A stretch of 64,000 bases of DNA from Ruminococcaceae bacterium BL-6 (GTDB lineage: Bacteria > Bacillota > Clostridia > Oscillospirales > Acutalibacteraceae), in assembly GCA_902810075.1 (NCBI GenBank), contig LR778135.1, positions 2,480,001-2,544,000 on the forward strand, written 5' to 3'. Positions 54,512-63,397 of the stretch are shown here, piece by piece; position 1 is the stretch's first letter; each line of letters starts with the position of its first letter. The position numbers were made by a program, and so were the translations under genes. Below the pieces are notes generated by a model. The model ran no database searches, was not told the origin of the DNA, and saw only the letters and a program-made list of their open reading frames with translations.

Positions 54512-55545
54512 ACGGTTTCCTCCCTTTCCGTCAGGACGACCGTTTCGTCCAGAGCGTAATTTTGATTGAGGGGGGCGTAGACCGTGATCATCCCCCCGGA
54601 GCTTTCCACCGAATAGTGGATTTCCCTTCCGCAATATTGCCGGTTGATAATTTTTCCGGGAATTCCGTTCCCTTTCTTTGCGATCGCCAACTGGTCGGGC
54701 CGAAGCGGGAAAATGCCGAGCTTTTTCAGCTCCGGCCGGATTCCCCTGTCCTTCCAGCGAGCCAGGGAATTTTCCTCATAGAATGTATCCTGCTCCCACG
54801 TCCCGCGGATCAGGTTGTATTTCCCCACGAATGTGGCGGCGAACGGCGTTTTAGGATGCAGGAAGATCTCCTGCGGTGTTCCCGCCTGTTCTACTTTTCC
54901 GTCTTTCATGATCATCATGCGGTCCGCCATCGCGAGCGCCTCGCTCTGGTCGTGCGTCACGTACAGAATGGTCGCCCGGGTCATCCGGTGGATGTCCTGG
55001 ATTTCCTTTCTCATGCTGATTTTCAGCTCGGCGTCCAGCGCGCTCAGCGGTTCGTCCATCAGCAGGATTTTCGGCTTCGTGATGATGGCCCGCGCGAGCG
55101 CGACCCGCTGCTTCTGTCCGCCGGAAAGCTCGTCGGGGTATCGGTCCGACAGGGCGAGAAGGCCGACGCCGGAAAGCGTGCGGTCCACCAGCCGCATTTT
55201 TTCCGCCGCGTCCATCGAGGCGTATTTTTTCCTCAGCAAAGGGAACTCGGCGTGCTGGCGGACCGTCATGTTCGGCCAGAGCGCGAAGGACTGGAACACC
55301 ATCCCCAGATTTCGCCGCTCCACCGGAAGGCTGTAATCCGGGGAGGAATAAAGGGCGCCGTTCAGCAGGATGGAACCGCCCGACGGATGTTCAAAGCCGC
55401 CGACAAGACGCAGCAGCGTCGTTTTTCCGCAGCCGGAAGGGCCGAGGATACAGAGGAACTCCCCATCCTCGATTTCGAGCGACACGTCCGACAGCGCGGC
55501 CGTTTTGCCATATTCTTTTGACAGATGGCTGATTTTTAAACTCAT
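54508..55545 (-). CDS. ABC importer ATPase, FbpC/PotA-like
   Basis: 345-residue ATPase: GPSGCGKTT near 33, LSGGQKQR near 133, ILLMDEPLSALD near 155, VTHDQSEA near 190, then a C-terminal TOBE-type regulatory domain (about 240-345). The group serves ferric iron, 2-aminoethylphosphonate, polyamine and sugar-phosphate importers. ATG 55545 overlaps the permease stop (ATGA). Its stop overlaps the PHP gene start. Confidence 0.92.
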   Translation of the reverse strand: MSLKISHLSKEYGKTAALSDVSLEIEDGEFLCILGPSGCGKTTLLRLVGGFEHPSGGSILLNGALYSSPDYSLPVERRNLGMVFQSFALWPNMTVRQHAEFPLLRKKYASMDAAEKMRLVDRTLSGVGLLALSDRYPDELSGGQKQRVALARAIITKPKILLMDEPLSALDAELKISMRKEIQDIHRMTRATILYVTHDQSEALAMADRMMIMKDGKVEQAGTPQEIFLHPKTPFAATFVGKYNLIRGTWEQDTFYEENSLARWKDRGIRPELKKLGIFPLRPDQLAIAKKGNGIPGKIINRQYCGREIHYSVESSGGMITVYAPLNQNYALDETVVLTEREETV

Positions 55546-57266
55546 GAAGCCGTTTCCTCCATCTTCTTCAGCGTTTCGGATCGATAAGAGCCCGCTTCCC
55601 CCGGACTGCGCTGAGCCGCATCGCCCTTTTTCCGGCCGGCTCCGCCGACGCGCTGGACAAGGCCGTAGCCGCAGAGGATCAGAATGACGATCACGACGGA
55701 AAACGCATAGGCGAGGTTGTAGTCCCCCGACTGCTGAAAATCAAAAATCGTCAGCCCGATCGTTTTGGTCCCGGCGGCCGCCAGGATGGACGAAAGGGTC
55801 ATTTCCGTCAGGGAGGACACAAAGATCAGGAGGGAGCTGGAGATCGTCTGCCGGAAAAGCAGGGGGATCAGGATCCGCTGCCACATCCGGGCCTTTCCGC
55901 TGCCGGACACGCGGGCCGCCTCCTCCAGCGCCGGATGAACGGAGCGCATAGCCGCCGAGCTCCCCTTGATCTGCACGATCAGATACCGCGTGATATAGGC
56001 GACGACCAGAATCCGGAGGCTGCCGTAAATGCCGGGGATCATGGACCAGTGGAAGATCATGGCGAGGGCCAGCACGATCCCCGGGATCGCATAGGTCAGC
56101 GAAGCGCACGATTCCAGAAGGCGAATGTGCGCCCCTCCCCTGTGGGACTTTCCGTAGGCGGCCGCGGTGCCGACGACGATGCAGACCGCACAGGTGATCA
56201 GCGCGAGGAACAGGCTGTTGCCGACGGCGCGGATCACGCCGTCGCTGGTGAAGACGAACTCATAGTTCCGCAGGGTCAGGTTCGCGGCGGAAAACCGCCG
56301 CCCGTAAAGGTCCTGAAAAGAAGCGGCCGTCATCGTGACGAGGGGGACAAGGTCGAGCACCGCAAAAACGGCAAGGCTGATCCATTCCACAGCCCTGCGC
56401 GCCCCGCGGCCCAGAACGATGCGCGCCGAAAAATCCGGTCGGATGCTCTCCGGCCGCTTTGTTTTCCGCGCAAAGGACGACATCGCCGCCGAGCCGGAAA
56501 CAGCCACAACGGACAACAGAACCGAAAGCGCCGCCGCCAGGGAAAACGAATCCGGCCCGAAGCCGATCGCCTTTTCATAGATATAAGTGCTGAGCACGGG
56601 GATGGATGCCGGAATCCCGAGGAATGCGGGAACGGCAAAATTGTCGATGCAGGCGAGGAACGCAAGCACGCAGCCGCCGGCGATGGCCGGTCTGGCCTGA
56701 ACCAGGTCGATCCGCCACAGGGTTTCCCAGCGGCCGCAGCCGGAGGCCCGGGCGGCCCATTCCAGCTCCCTCGGTATCTTCCGCAGCGTGTCGACCGTCG
56801 TCAGGTAGACGAGCGGAACGTTGCACAGGCCCAGGACGAAAATGATGCCGCCCAAAGAATAAAGGCTGACGGCCGGCAGGTGAAGAAGCTGCAGAAGCCG
56901 GTTGGCTCCGCCGTTCTGTTCCAGCAGGCTGGTCCACGAGATGGTGACGACGTAGGATGGCAGGATAAAAGGGACCAGCGCCAGCAGCTCCAGCAGGCGT
57001 TTCCTCTTGATGTTCAGGTAGGCGACGAGGAAAGCCAACAGAACGCCGAGGACGGCCGACAGGGCCGTGGACGCCACAGAGATGGCGACGGTATTCCCAA
57101 TGGCCCGAAGCGTCCGCGGCTCCCGGAACAGCTCCAGGTAGTTTCCGAACCCGTAACCGGCGTTCTGCGTCACGCTCATCAGCGCCAGACGGAACAGCGG
57201 CAGAAGAAAGACAAAAGCAACGGCGGCGCAGCCGGCCGCCTGAACGAACCAATTTCTTTTTTTCAT
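55542..57266 (-). CDS. ABC importer two-domain permease, FbpB/AfuB-like
   Basis: 574-residue membrane protein with two homologous permease domains of about six helices each, as in FbpB, AfuB and PhnU/V-type fusions. Each half has an EAA loop (ELEWAARASGCGRWETLWRIDLVQARPAI and HPALEEAARVSGSGKARMWQRILIPLL, shown here by their central EAxxxG residues). ATG 57266 lies upstream of the first helix. It follows the binding-protein gene after 63 bases and overlaps the ATPase gene. Confidence 0.9.
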   Translation of the reverse strand: MKKRNWFVQAAGCAAVAFVFLLPLFRLALMSVTQNAGYGFGNYLELFREPRTLRAIGNTVAISVASTALSAVLGVLLAFLVAYLNIKRKRLLELLALVPFILPSYVVTISWTSLLEQNGGANRLLQLLHLPAVSLYSLGGIIFVLGLCNVPLVYLTTVDTLRKIPRELEWAARASGCGRWETLWRIDLVQARPAIAGGCVLAFLACIDNFAVPAFLGIPASIPVLSTYIYEKAIGFGPDSFSLAAALSVLLSVVAVSGSAAMSSFARKTKRPESIRPDFSARIVLGRGARRAVEWISLAVFAVLDLVPLVTMTAASFQDLYGRRFSAANLTLRNYEFVFTSDGVIRAVGNSLFLALITCAVCIVVGTAAAYGKSHRGGAHIRLLESCASLTYAIPGIVLALAMIFHWSMIPGIYGSLRILVVAYITRYLIVQIKGSSAAMRSVHPALEEAARVSGSGKARMWQRILIPLLFRQTISSSLLIFVSSLTEMTLSSILAAAGTKTIGLTIFDFQQSGDYNLAYAFSVVIVILILCGYGLVQRVGGAGRKKGDAAQRSPGEAGSYRSETLKKMEETAS

Positions 57267-57329
57267 TCCGTTGAATCTCCAAAGAGCCGCGGAGAAAAAC
57301 CGCGGCCCTGTTTTTTGGGGTTCCGTGCG

Positions 57330-58385
57330 TCAGCCGAAAAGCTTGCTGAACTGTTCCTTGTCGCTGTCGCGCGTCTTCACGAGCTCCGGCAGGTCATAGG
57401 TCAGGTTCTTGATGTCGTCGACGGTTTTGAAGCCCTCCGGCGCCTTAACGCCGGACCGGATCGGCGTGTAGCCGATCTCGGAAGTGGCCTGCTGTCCGTC
57501 GTCGGACAGGATAAAGTCCACGAAGGCCTTGGCGAGATCCGCCTTTTTGGTGCTCTTGACGATCCCGATCGGCTCCGTGACGGTGAGGGACCCTTCGCTC
57601 GGATAGATGAAATCGACCGGAGAGCCCTTCGCCTTCTCGCGCAGCGCCATGTAGTCGACGATGATGCCGCAGGACTTCTGGCCGGCGAGAACCGCTTTCT
57701 GCACCGTGCCGTTCCCCTTCTGGACGGAGACGTTGTTCGCCTTCAGGGCCTTGTAAAAGTCCCATCCGAGCCCTTTTGTCCTGGTGAGGACCCCGAGGTT
57801 GTACGCCGCGGCGCCGGAATATAGCGGGCTGGGCATGACCAGCTGGTCCTTATACTCGGCGCCCGTCAGGTCGTGGTAGCCGGCGGGGGCTTTTTTCACC
57901 ATGCCGGTATTGATCATGATGCCCGTCGAGATGATCTTCGTGCCGGTATAAGTGTGGTCGGCGTCGTAGTAATCGCTATTGATGCCGCCGAGCTCCGGGG
58001 ATTCATAGCTCATCAGAAGGTCTTCCGATTTCAGCGACTCAAACGTCGCCGCGTCCGCCACCAGAAGGACATCGGCCTGCACCGACCCGGCCTTTTTCTC
58101 CGCGAGGATCTTGCTGACCACTTCTTCGGTCCCGCTGCGGAAGACGTTAACCTTGATGTCCGGCTGTTTTTTATTGAACGCCTCGATCAATGCCTTGATA
58201 TCCTCCTCGGGCTGTGAGGTATAAATCGTCATGTCGCCCTTCAGGGCCTGCTGCTGCGACGGCGCGGCCGAATTCTGCGCGGACGGCGCGCCCTTGGAGG
58301 AAGCGGCCCCCCCGGAACACGCCGCGAAGCTTGCCGCCATGCAGAGGGCAAGTATGCCGGCTGCGATCTTTCTTTTTGCTTTCAT
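57330..58385 (-). CDS. ABC importer binding lipoprotein, FbpA/AfuA/PhnS-like
   Basis: 351-residue type II periplasmic-binding-type lipoprotein. Signal MKAKRKIAAGILALCMAASF with lipobox FAAC (Cys near 22), a Ser/Ala/Gln linker, then MTIYTSQPEEDIKALIEAFNKKQP, typical of the FbpA group. Central KLTDxxYKDQLVMP-like part reads HDLTGAEYKDQLVMPSP. ATG 58385 overlaps the stop of the upstream isomerase (ATGA) and follows AAAGGAG. I do not see the paired Tyr of ferric-binding FbpA, so a non-iron substrate such as a sugar phosphate or phosphonate is more likely. Confidence 0.87.
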   Translation of the reverse strand: MKAKRKIAAGILALCMAASFAACSGGAASSKGAPSAQNSAAPSQQQALKGDMTIYTSQPEEDIKALIEAFNKKQPDIKVNVFRSGTEEVVSKILAEKKAGSVQADVLLVADAATFESLKSEDLLMSYESPELGGINSDYYDADHTYTGTKIISTGIMINTGMVKKAPAGYHDLTGAEYKDQLVMPSPLYSGAAAYNLGVLTRTKGLGWDFYKALKANNVSVQKGNGTVQKAVLAGQKSCGIIVDYMALREKAKGSPVDFIYPSEGSLTVTEPIGIVKSTKKADLAKAFVDFILSDDGQQATSEIGYTPIRSGVKAPEGFKTVDDIKNLTYDLPELVKTRDSDKEQFSKLFG

Positions 58386-59164
58386 TTCATACACTCCTTT
58401 AATTTCTGGATACAGTTCATGTTTTCCTGAAGCATGCCATATTGGTTTGTGCTGTCGAAGCCTTCCACCACCATCGGAAGGTTTCGGCTTTCCAGCAGCG
58501 GCCACAGCTTTTGAAAGGAGAAATCGCCGTCCGGAAGGGCGGTGTGGTACTTTTCGCCCCGGCGGTTGCTGATGTGGAGCTTGGAGATCCCCGGAAGGTT
58601 CCGAAGAAAATCCAGCAGCTCCGCTTCGCCGGAACAGTGCGCCGTATCGACCGTATAGGAAAACTCCCGGAACAGGCCGCGGGTCAGCTCCTGTACGGAC
58701 GCCCGCGTCGTCATAAGCTCTTTCGGGATTTTCTCCATGATTTCCAGAGAAACCGCCACGCCGCTGTCCCGGCCGTATCGGAGGATCTCGCGCAGGCCCT
58801 CGTAGGCGAGCTGCTGAAAATAAGGGCGGTCTCCGCGGAAAGATTCGCGGGGCGGGTGCACGGTGACCTCCGCGGCGCGCAGCCTGGCCGCCAGATCGAT
58901 GGACCGCTTGATCTCGCCGAGCGAAGCCGCGCGGATGCGCGGGTTCAGGGAAGCGAAATTCAGGTCCCAGCTTTTGCTGTGCACAAAAAGCCGAAGCGGG
59001 CAGCGCCCCAGAAGCTCCAGACATTCGTCCGCGCCGTACCCGCGGCTCTCAAACTGCTGCGCCCACAGCTCGATTCCCTCCGCCCCGAACGCGCGCGCCG
59101 CCCGGAAAATTTCCGGAAGCGACGCGTTCCACATCAATGTCGACGAAAAATAGATATTCTTCAA
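58382..59164 (-). CDS. Sugar-phosphate isomerase/epimerase-like TIM barrel (AP endonuclease 2 family)
   Basis: 260-residue xylose-isomerase-like TIM barrel. Candidate metal ligands occur in EVTVHPPRES, SLEIMEKIP, DTAHCSGEAE and KLHISNRRGEKYH, as in the IolE/IolI and hydroxypyruvate-isomerase group. TTG 59164 is the start: AGGAGG lies 8-9 bases upstream and no ATG fits. First gene of the operon with the importer and the PHP hydrolase; a role in converting the imported sugar-type compound is likely. Confidence 0.87.
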   Translation of the reverse strand: MKNIYFSSTLMWNASLPEIFRAARAFGAEGIELWAQQFESRGYGADECLELLGRCPLRLFVHSKSWDLNFASLNPRIRAASLGEIKRSIDLAARLRAAEVTVHPPRESFRGDRPYFQQLAYEGLREILRYGRDSGVAVSLEIMEKIPKELMTTRASVQELTRGLFREFSYTVDTAHCSGEAELLDFLRNLPGISKLHISNRRGEKYHTALPDGDFSFQKLWPLLESRNLPMVVEGFDSTNQYGMLQENMNCIQKLKECMK

Positions 59165-59264
59165 GACCGTTTCCTCCTAAAGCCAGAATTTATCATAGGC
59201 CCGTTTCGTTAAATGCAGGTTATTCCCCTGTTATGTTTGCATTAATAATTTGCATAAAAAATTT

Positions 59265-59306
59265 AATGAAAAGAATCTTTCATTTTTGAGGAATCCCGCC
59301 TATAAT
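59265..59306 (+). promoter_or_regulatory. RpiR promoter and operator
   Basis: AATGAAA (59265-59271) and TTTCATT (59278-59284) form a palindrome with a 6-base spacer; TATAAT follows at 59301-59306. The TTTCAT half overlaps the expected -35 place, 17 bases before TATAAT. RpiR-type regulators often bind TGAAA/TTTCA inverted repeats, so this is a good autoregulatory site. The divergent ABC operon starts 100 bases away and may share it. Confidence 0.7.
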
Positions 59307-59339
59307 AGAAACGGAAAAGAAAACAGGAGGCGGATACGG

Positions 59340-60170
59340 ATGATAGACCTGTCCGACATCGATCAAAACAACTTCACCAAAGCGGACCACCTGATCCTGA
59401 ATTACCTGATGAGCCACGGGACCGCCGTCTACTGCGAGACGGCGAGCGACATCTCCGGAAAAATCGGCGTGAGCTTTTCGACCGTCAGCAGATTCTGGTC
59501 GAAGATCGGGTACGCGAATTTCAAGGAATTCAAAAAGGCGCTGATCGAACAGAACGATACGACGCCCGTGTCTAAAGTGAAAAACACGCTCTCGTCCCTG
59601 AACGATTCCGACCGCACGACCTCCGAGCTGATTGTAAAAAACATCGAGGCGCTGGAAAAAACGCTGAAGCTGATCTCCCCGGAGGCGGTGGACACGGCGG
59701 CCCGTCTGGTGACCAAAGCGCAGAGAATCTATGTTTTCGCGCCGGACGCTTCCCACGGCATCGCCCAGGTGATGCGGTACCGCCTGCGGAGATTCGGGAT
59801 CGAGCTGATCTTTTTCGAAGGGGGCTCCTCCCTGTATGAATCGCTGAACAATGTGCGGAAGGAGGACCTTGTCATTCTCTTCTGCTACAGCCGCGTTCTG
59901 GCCGAGACGTCGGTTCTGATGCAGCAGAGGCGGCGCGTGGGGTTCCCCTGCATCGTCTTCAGCGACCTGCTGTCCGACGGGCTTCAGGATGCGGATGCTT
60001 TCCTTTACTGTTACCGGGGGGAGCCGACGGAATATCATTCCATGGTGGCGCCCATGGCCGTTGTGGACAGCCTGATCATAAAAATCGCCATGAAATCGGA
60101 TGATTTCATGGCGAAGATCGATCAGCTGAACGACCTGAGGAATCGGTATCAGAAATACATCCACCGGTGA
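59340..60170 (+). CDS. MurR/RpiR-family regulator with SIS domain
   Basis: 276-residue regulator. N-terminal helix-turn-helix (about 20-70) with CETASDISGKIGVSFSTVSRF, then a SIS sugar-phosphate-binding domain from about 105 (AQRIYVFAPDASHGIAQVM, DLVILFCYSRVLAET). ATG 59340 follows CAGGAGGCGG. Divergent from the sugar-isomerase/ABC/PHP operon, which it most likely controls in response to a phosphorylated sugar. This supports a sugar-phosphate substrate for the importer. Confidence 0.92.
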   Translation: MIDLSDIDQNNFTKADHLILNYLMSHGTAVYCETASDISGKIGVSFSTVSRFWSKIGYANFKEFKKALIEQNDTTPVSKVKNTLSSLNDSDRTTSELIVKNIEALEKTLKLISPEAVDTAARLVTKAQRIYVFAPDASHGIAQVMRYRLRRFGIELIFFEGGSSLYESLNNVRKEDLVILFCYSRVLAETSVLMQQRRRVGFPCIVFSDLLSDGLQDADAFLYCYRGEPTEYHSMVAPMAVVDSLIIKIAMKSDDFMAKIDQLNDLRNRYQKYIHR

Positions 60171-60487
60171 TCCCGACCGCCGGTTCCCCCCCGCGCCGCC
60201 TCTGCCGCGGCCCGCGATCCGGGCTGGCGGCGGAAAACAGGGATGAAAAAACGGCCTGCCCATTTCTGTTCAAGCCGTCCTTTTCCCTATGAATTTTCTT
60301 CCCGGATGATCGCATTTCCAGATAAGATGCAAAATTTGTTTTTATTCCTCCCCCACCTTCGGCGGGGGAGGAATAACCCCGGCTCCGCAATCACAAGTGG
60401 AATTGCTGTAAAACGCGGTTCAGGAAATTGTCCGGGCTGATACGAGGAATCCTTCAAAAAGCAACCGATTTGACCATACGCTGTTTT
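60171..60487. other. 317-base region after the RpiR gene with a GC hairpin
   Basis: No gene is seen. At 60342-60376 lie perfect 13-base arms (TTATTCCTCCCCC and complement) with a loop containing a further CC-TTCG-GG fold, the probable transcript end for one or both convergent genes, though no T-run follows on either strand. Confidence 0.5.
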
Positions 60488-60760
60488 TCAATCTTTGATC
60501 TCGAAAGAATATTCATCCGGATCAACCGGGAGCTTTTCCGAATCCACATGATCGATGCCAATATAACGGCCCCTTTCGATCATTTCCAACATGGCGTCTA
60601 TCTCCCGCCGCTCGCCCTGAACCTCCACCGTCACGCTGCCGTCCGGCTCATTTTGCACCCACCCGGCAAGGCCCAGCAGCCGTGCGGCATGATAGGCCCT
60701 GAAACGGAAACCGACCCCCTGCACATAACCGGTAAAGCGATATCGTATTCTGATTTTCAT
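60488..60760 (-). CDS. acyP: Acylphosphatase
   Basis: 90-residue acylphosphatase hydrolysing acyl phosphates. The signature GYVQGVGFRFRAYHAA near 10-25 contains the catalytic Arg, and GWVQNEPDGSVTVEVQG carries the catalytic Asn. ATG 60760 is preferred to an in-frame TTG at 60775 and gives the usual length. Monocistronic-looking, with 54 bases to the upstream gene. Confidence 0.93.
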   Translation of the reverse strand: MKIRIRYRFTGYVQGVGFRFRAYHAARLLGLAGWVQNEPDGSVTVEVQGERREIDAMLEMIERGRYIGIDHVDSEKLPVDPDEYSFEIKD

Positions 60761-60814
60761 ATTGCCGTCTTTCAAGAATCAACTCCGTTTCGGATGAGCT
60801 TCCCGCTGATGATT

Positions 60815-61072
60815 TCAATCCTGTCCGAGCAAACGGATCTTTTCGGCGCGGGTCAGTTTTTTCAAAGCCGCCTCGCGTTTCAGCGCCTCGCCTTTGGTTG
60901 CAAAGCATTCCTGGTAAACCAATTCGACCGGCAGACGGGAGCGGGTATATTTTGCGCCCTTTCCGCTGTTATGCACGGCGGCGCGGCGGCATGGATCGGT
61001 CGTATACCCGCAGTAAATCGTGCCGTCCGCGCAGCGCAGCAGATAGGTATAATGAAACTTCCCGGTTTTCAT
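60815..61072 (-). CDS. GIY-YIG nuclease-superfamily protein (UPF0213/YhbQ type)
   Basis: 85-residue single-domain GIY-YIG protein. YTYLLRCADGTIYCGYTTDPCRRAAVHNSGKGAKYTRSRLP contains the paired Tyr blocks (here YTY and CGYT) and the conserved Arg; a Glu follows in EALKREAALKKLTRAEK. Members of this small family bind or nick DNA; the cellular role is unclear. ATG 61072 lies 10 bases after the upstream gene's stop. Confidence 0.9.
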   Translation of the reverse strand: MKTGKFHYTYLLRCADGTIYCGYTTDPCRRAAVHNSGKGAKYTRSRLPVELVYQECFATKGEALKREAALKKLTRAEKIRLLGQD

Positions 61073-61081
61073 TTTGAGCTT

Positions 61082-61477
61082 TCAGTCTTTCATCGTTTTG
61101 ACATAAAATTTTCTGGTGCGCGGGCCGTCGAATTCGCAGAAATAGATTCCCTGCCATGTGCCCAGAACAAGCCGGCCGTCCTTTACGATCACCGTCGCGC
61201 TCGACCCGACACAGCCCGCCTTTAAATGCGCGGCCGAATTGCCCTCGGCATGGCGGAAGTCCGGGCGGTCCGGCAGAGCGCGGGAAAGCCCCAGCAGGAT
61301 ATCGTGCACGACATCCGGATCGGCGTTTTCATTGATCGTAATGCCCGCCGTCGTATGGGGACAGTATACGACACAGATCCCGTCTTTTATTCCGCTTTTC
61401 GCCACCGACTTCTCCGCAAGCCCCGTGATATCCGTGAAGCCCTCCGTGTCCGTCTGCAGTCTGTATTCATCCAGCAT
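61082..61477 (-). CDS. yjbQ: YjbQ-family protein (UPF0047)
   Basis: 131-residue protein of the UPF0047 family, some members of which show thiamine-phosphate synthase-like activity. Conserved blocks: CVVYCPHTTAGITINENADPDV-type region near 35-60 (HTTAG, NENADP) and HLKAGCVGSSATVIVKDGRLVLGTWQGIYFCEFDGPR near the C terminus. Normal length. Precedes the GIY-YIG gene on the same strand with a 9-base gap, so they may be co-transcribed. Physiological role not established. Confidence 0.9.
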   Translation of the reverse strand: MLDEYRLQTDTEGFTDITGLAEKSVAKSGIKDGICVVYCPHTTAGITINENADPDVVHDILLGLSRALPDRPDFRHAEGNSAAHLKAGCVGSSATVIVKDGRLVLGTWQGIYFCEFDGPRTRKFYVKTMKD

Positions 61478-61516
61478 GTTGTACCACCTTCCCTATTCCA
61501 GGCATCCGCCCGGCGT

Positions 61517-62131
61517 TTACCGGATAAAATTGGTCGCGACCCACGGCTCCTGCCGAGGGGCGGCGATGCCCGCTTTTTCAATGGATTTCAGCATCCACGC
61601 CATATTCCGGCCCAATTCCCTCATCGTCTGCAGTCCTTCCAGATCGCGGCGCACTTCGTCGGGCGTGTTTCCGTGCACCGAATTCCAGTACTGCGACGTC
61701 ACGACCGGCATCCGGCTGATCGTAAAGTATTTGTTCAGCCGGTCGAACGCCGCGCTCGCCCCTCCGCGGCGGCAGCTCACCACACAGGCGGCCGGCTTAT
61801 TGGCCAGGGTGGAGCCCCCGCTGTAAAAGATCCGATCCAGCAGGGCGCACAACGCCCCGTTGGGCCCCGCGTAATAGACCGGGGAGCCGACGACAATGCC
61901 GTCGGCCTTCTGCATCTTTCCGAGCAGGTCGTTGCAGGCATCGTCGCTGAAAACGCATTTTCCCGATTCCACACACTTCTGACACGCGATACAGCCGTGC
62001 ACGGGTTTTGTCCCGATCGGATCAATCGCGGTCGAAACGCCGTTTTCCTCCAGCGCCTTCGCGACCTCGGATAAAGCGGTGTAAGTACAGCCTTTTTCAT
62101 GAGGGCTTCCGTTTACCAATAAGACATTCAT
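61517..62131 (-). CDS. Flavodoxin-fold NAD(P)H-dependent FMN reductase with Cys motif
   Basis: 204-residue flavoprotein of the iron-sulfur flavoprotein/NADPH-dependent FMN reductase group. LLVNGSPHEKGCTYTAL binds FMN phosphate; CIACQKCVESGKCVFSDD near 50-66 is a Cys cluster like that of Isf proteins; GSPVYYAGPNGALCALLDR follows. ATG 62131 is chosen for its AAGGAAG ribosome site; the frame is open earlier without one. Likely an electron carrier or quinone/nitro reductase in an anaerobe. Confidence 0.9.
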   Translation of the reverse strand: MNVLLVNGSPHEKGCTYTALSEVAKALEENGVSTAIDPIGTKPVHGCIACQKCVESGKCVFSDDACNDLLGKMQKADGIVVGSPVYYAGPNGALCALLDRIFYSGGSTLANKPAACVVSCRRGGASAAFDRLNKYFTISRMPVVTSQYWNSVHGNTPDEVRRDLEGLQTMRELGRNMAWMLKSIEKAGIAAPRQEPWVATNFIR

Positions 62132-62268
62132 ATTCTGATCTTCCTTTCTTTCGCTGTAAAATACGGCTTCATCATTCTGTTTTCTCAAGCCCATTATAGC
62201 TGCTGCTTCCCAATTTTTCAATTTAAAGTTGATGTTTTCCTTACCGCTTTACCACTGCCGGTTCGGAA

Positions 62269-62628
62269 TTATTTTTCCCGCATCTGACGCCCGATCCACG
62301 CCATCAGCAGGTTCACGATCTTTTCCTGCTGCCGCTCGCTCAGCGCAACGCCTTTCGGCACACGGTACCACTTGCTGAGGCATCCCCGGCAGCAGCAGGC
62401 GCACGCGTGCTGCGCGAGGAACACCGGATGGCCGCGCATCGGCGTCTGCTTTCCGTCGTTCGGGATGACGGCCGGGGCCAGCCGCTGCCGGACGAAATCC
62501 TGCGCGTGGCGGCGGATGGTGTCCATGCCCTTTTCCCGGACATAAGCCTTATCCTTTTCCGTCAGAGAAAAGCCGGCCCGAAATTTTGAAGTTTTCAGCC
62601 TGTCAAGGGCTTCATCGATTGTCTGCAT
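62269..62628 (-). CDS. DUF4186-family protein
   Basis: 119-residue protein. The blocks KFRAGFSLTEKDKAYVREKG, HAQDFVRQRLAPA, NDGKQTPMRGHPVF and ACACCCRGCLSKWYRVPKG match the DUF4186 family as I remember it; His and the Cys cluster could bind metal. Function unknown. ATG 62628 gives the family's usual length, but the ribosome site is weak, and an in-frame GTG at 62655 is possible. Confidence 0.8.
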   Translation of the reverse strand: MQTIDEALDRLKTSKFRAGFSLTEKDKAYVREKGMDTIRRHAQDFVRQRLAPAVIPNDGKQTPMRGHPVFLAQHACACCCRGCLSKWYRVPKGVALSERQQEKIVNLLMAWIGRQMREK

Positions 62629-62701
62629 CCTGATTTTCTTCGCTCTTTCCCGCACTGTTTCCCATTATTATTTTATCACTCAATTCTGTATTCCCGGAAT
62701 C

Positions 62702-63397
62702 TTATGCCGCGAGGTATTTCTGGAGAAGGATATGGCAGAGATACAATCCCAGAACCAACAGGCCCGCGGCAAGGATATTGACCGTGAAGATCGTTTGCCC
62801 GCCAAGCCGCCAGGTGAGGAGAAAGACGGCCATTACCCCTCCGCCGACAGATCCGCCGATCAGGAAATTCCTCCCTTTCCTTTGATTTTGCTCTTTTTCC
62901 TTCCGGAAGGAATTTTTGCAGATAAAGCGGACGATCAGGAAAGAAGCCGTCAAGATGATAAAATAGATCAGCAGGCTGCCGATCGAAATGGAAATCCGAA
63001 AATTCAGCGGCTGTCCTGTCACGGCGTTGCGAATGAATTCGATCGTCTCTTTTGAAAAGACAATGCCGATCGCTCCGAGAATGGAAGTGCACAAAAGGAG
63101 CGTATCGATAAAATCCAAAATCCGCTCTTTAAAGCTTTTCGGCGGCAATGCGGCGATCACCTCGTCACAGAAGGATCGATAATCGCCGCCGATCACCGTT
63201 TCAATATTTTCTCCGCGTTCCTGTGCGGACAGAACCATCTGCAGCAAATCGTGCCTGACGAGCTCCTGATTGTAATCCGAGATGTTTGCCACGCGCAGGT
63301 AACACACCATATCCGTCATGGCGTCGTTGTTTCCTTTGTTTAACCGCCGGTCCAGTTCATTGTTTTTTCGATTCAAAGCTTTGGTCTTCGTGTTCAT
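62702..63397 (-). CDS. PadR-linked membrane protein with N-terminal cytoplasmic domain
   Basis: 231-residue protein. Residues 1-100 are soluble, with DMVCYLRVANISDYNQELVRHDLLQMVLSAQERG, a segment seen in clostridial proteins beside PadR genes. Four predicted membrane helices follow (about 110-130, 150-172, 182-205, 210-228). ATG 63397 overlaps the end of the PadR gene by 41 bases and follows GAGG. I cannot name its function; by context it may be a membrane-stress or permease-like target of the PadR regulator. Confidence 0.72.
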   Translation of the reverse strand: MNTKTKALNRKNNELDRRLNKGNNDAMTDMVCYLRVANISDYNQELVRHDLLQMVLSAQERGENIETVIGGDYRSFCDEVIAALPPKSFKERILDFIDTLLLCTSILGAIGIVFSKETIEFIRNAVTGQPLNFRISISIGSLLIYFIILTASFLIVRFICKNSFRKEKEQNQRKGRNFLIGGSVGGGVMAVFLLTWRLGGQTIFTVNILAAGLLVLGLYLCHILLQKYLAA

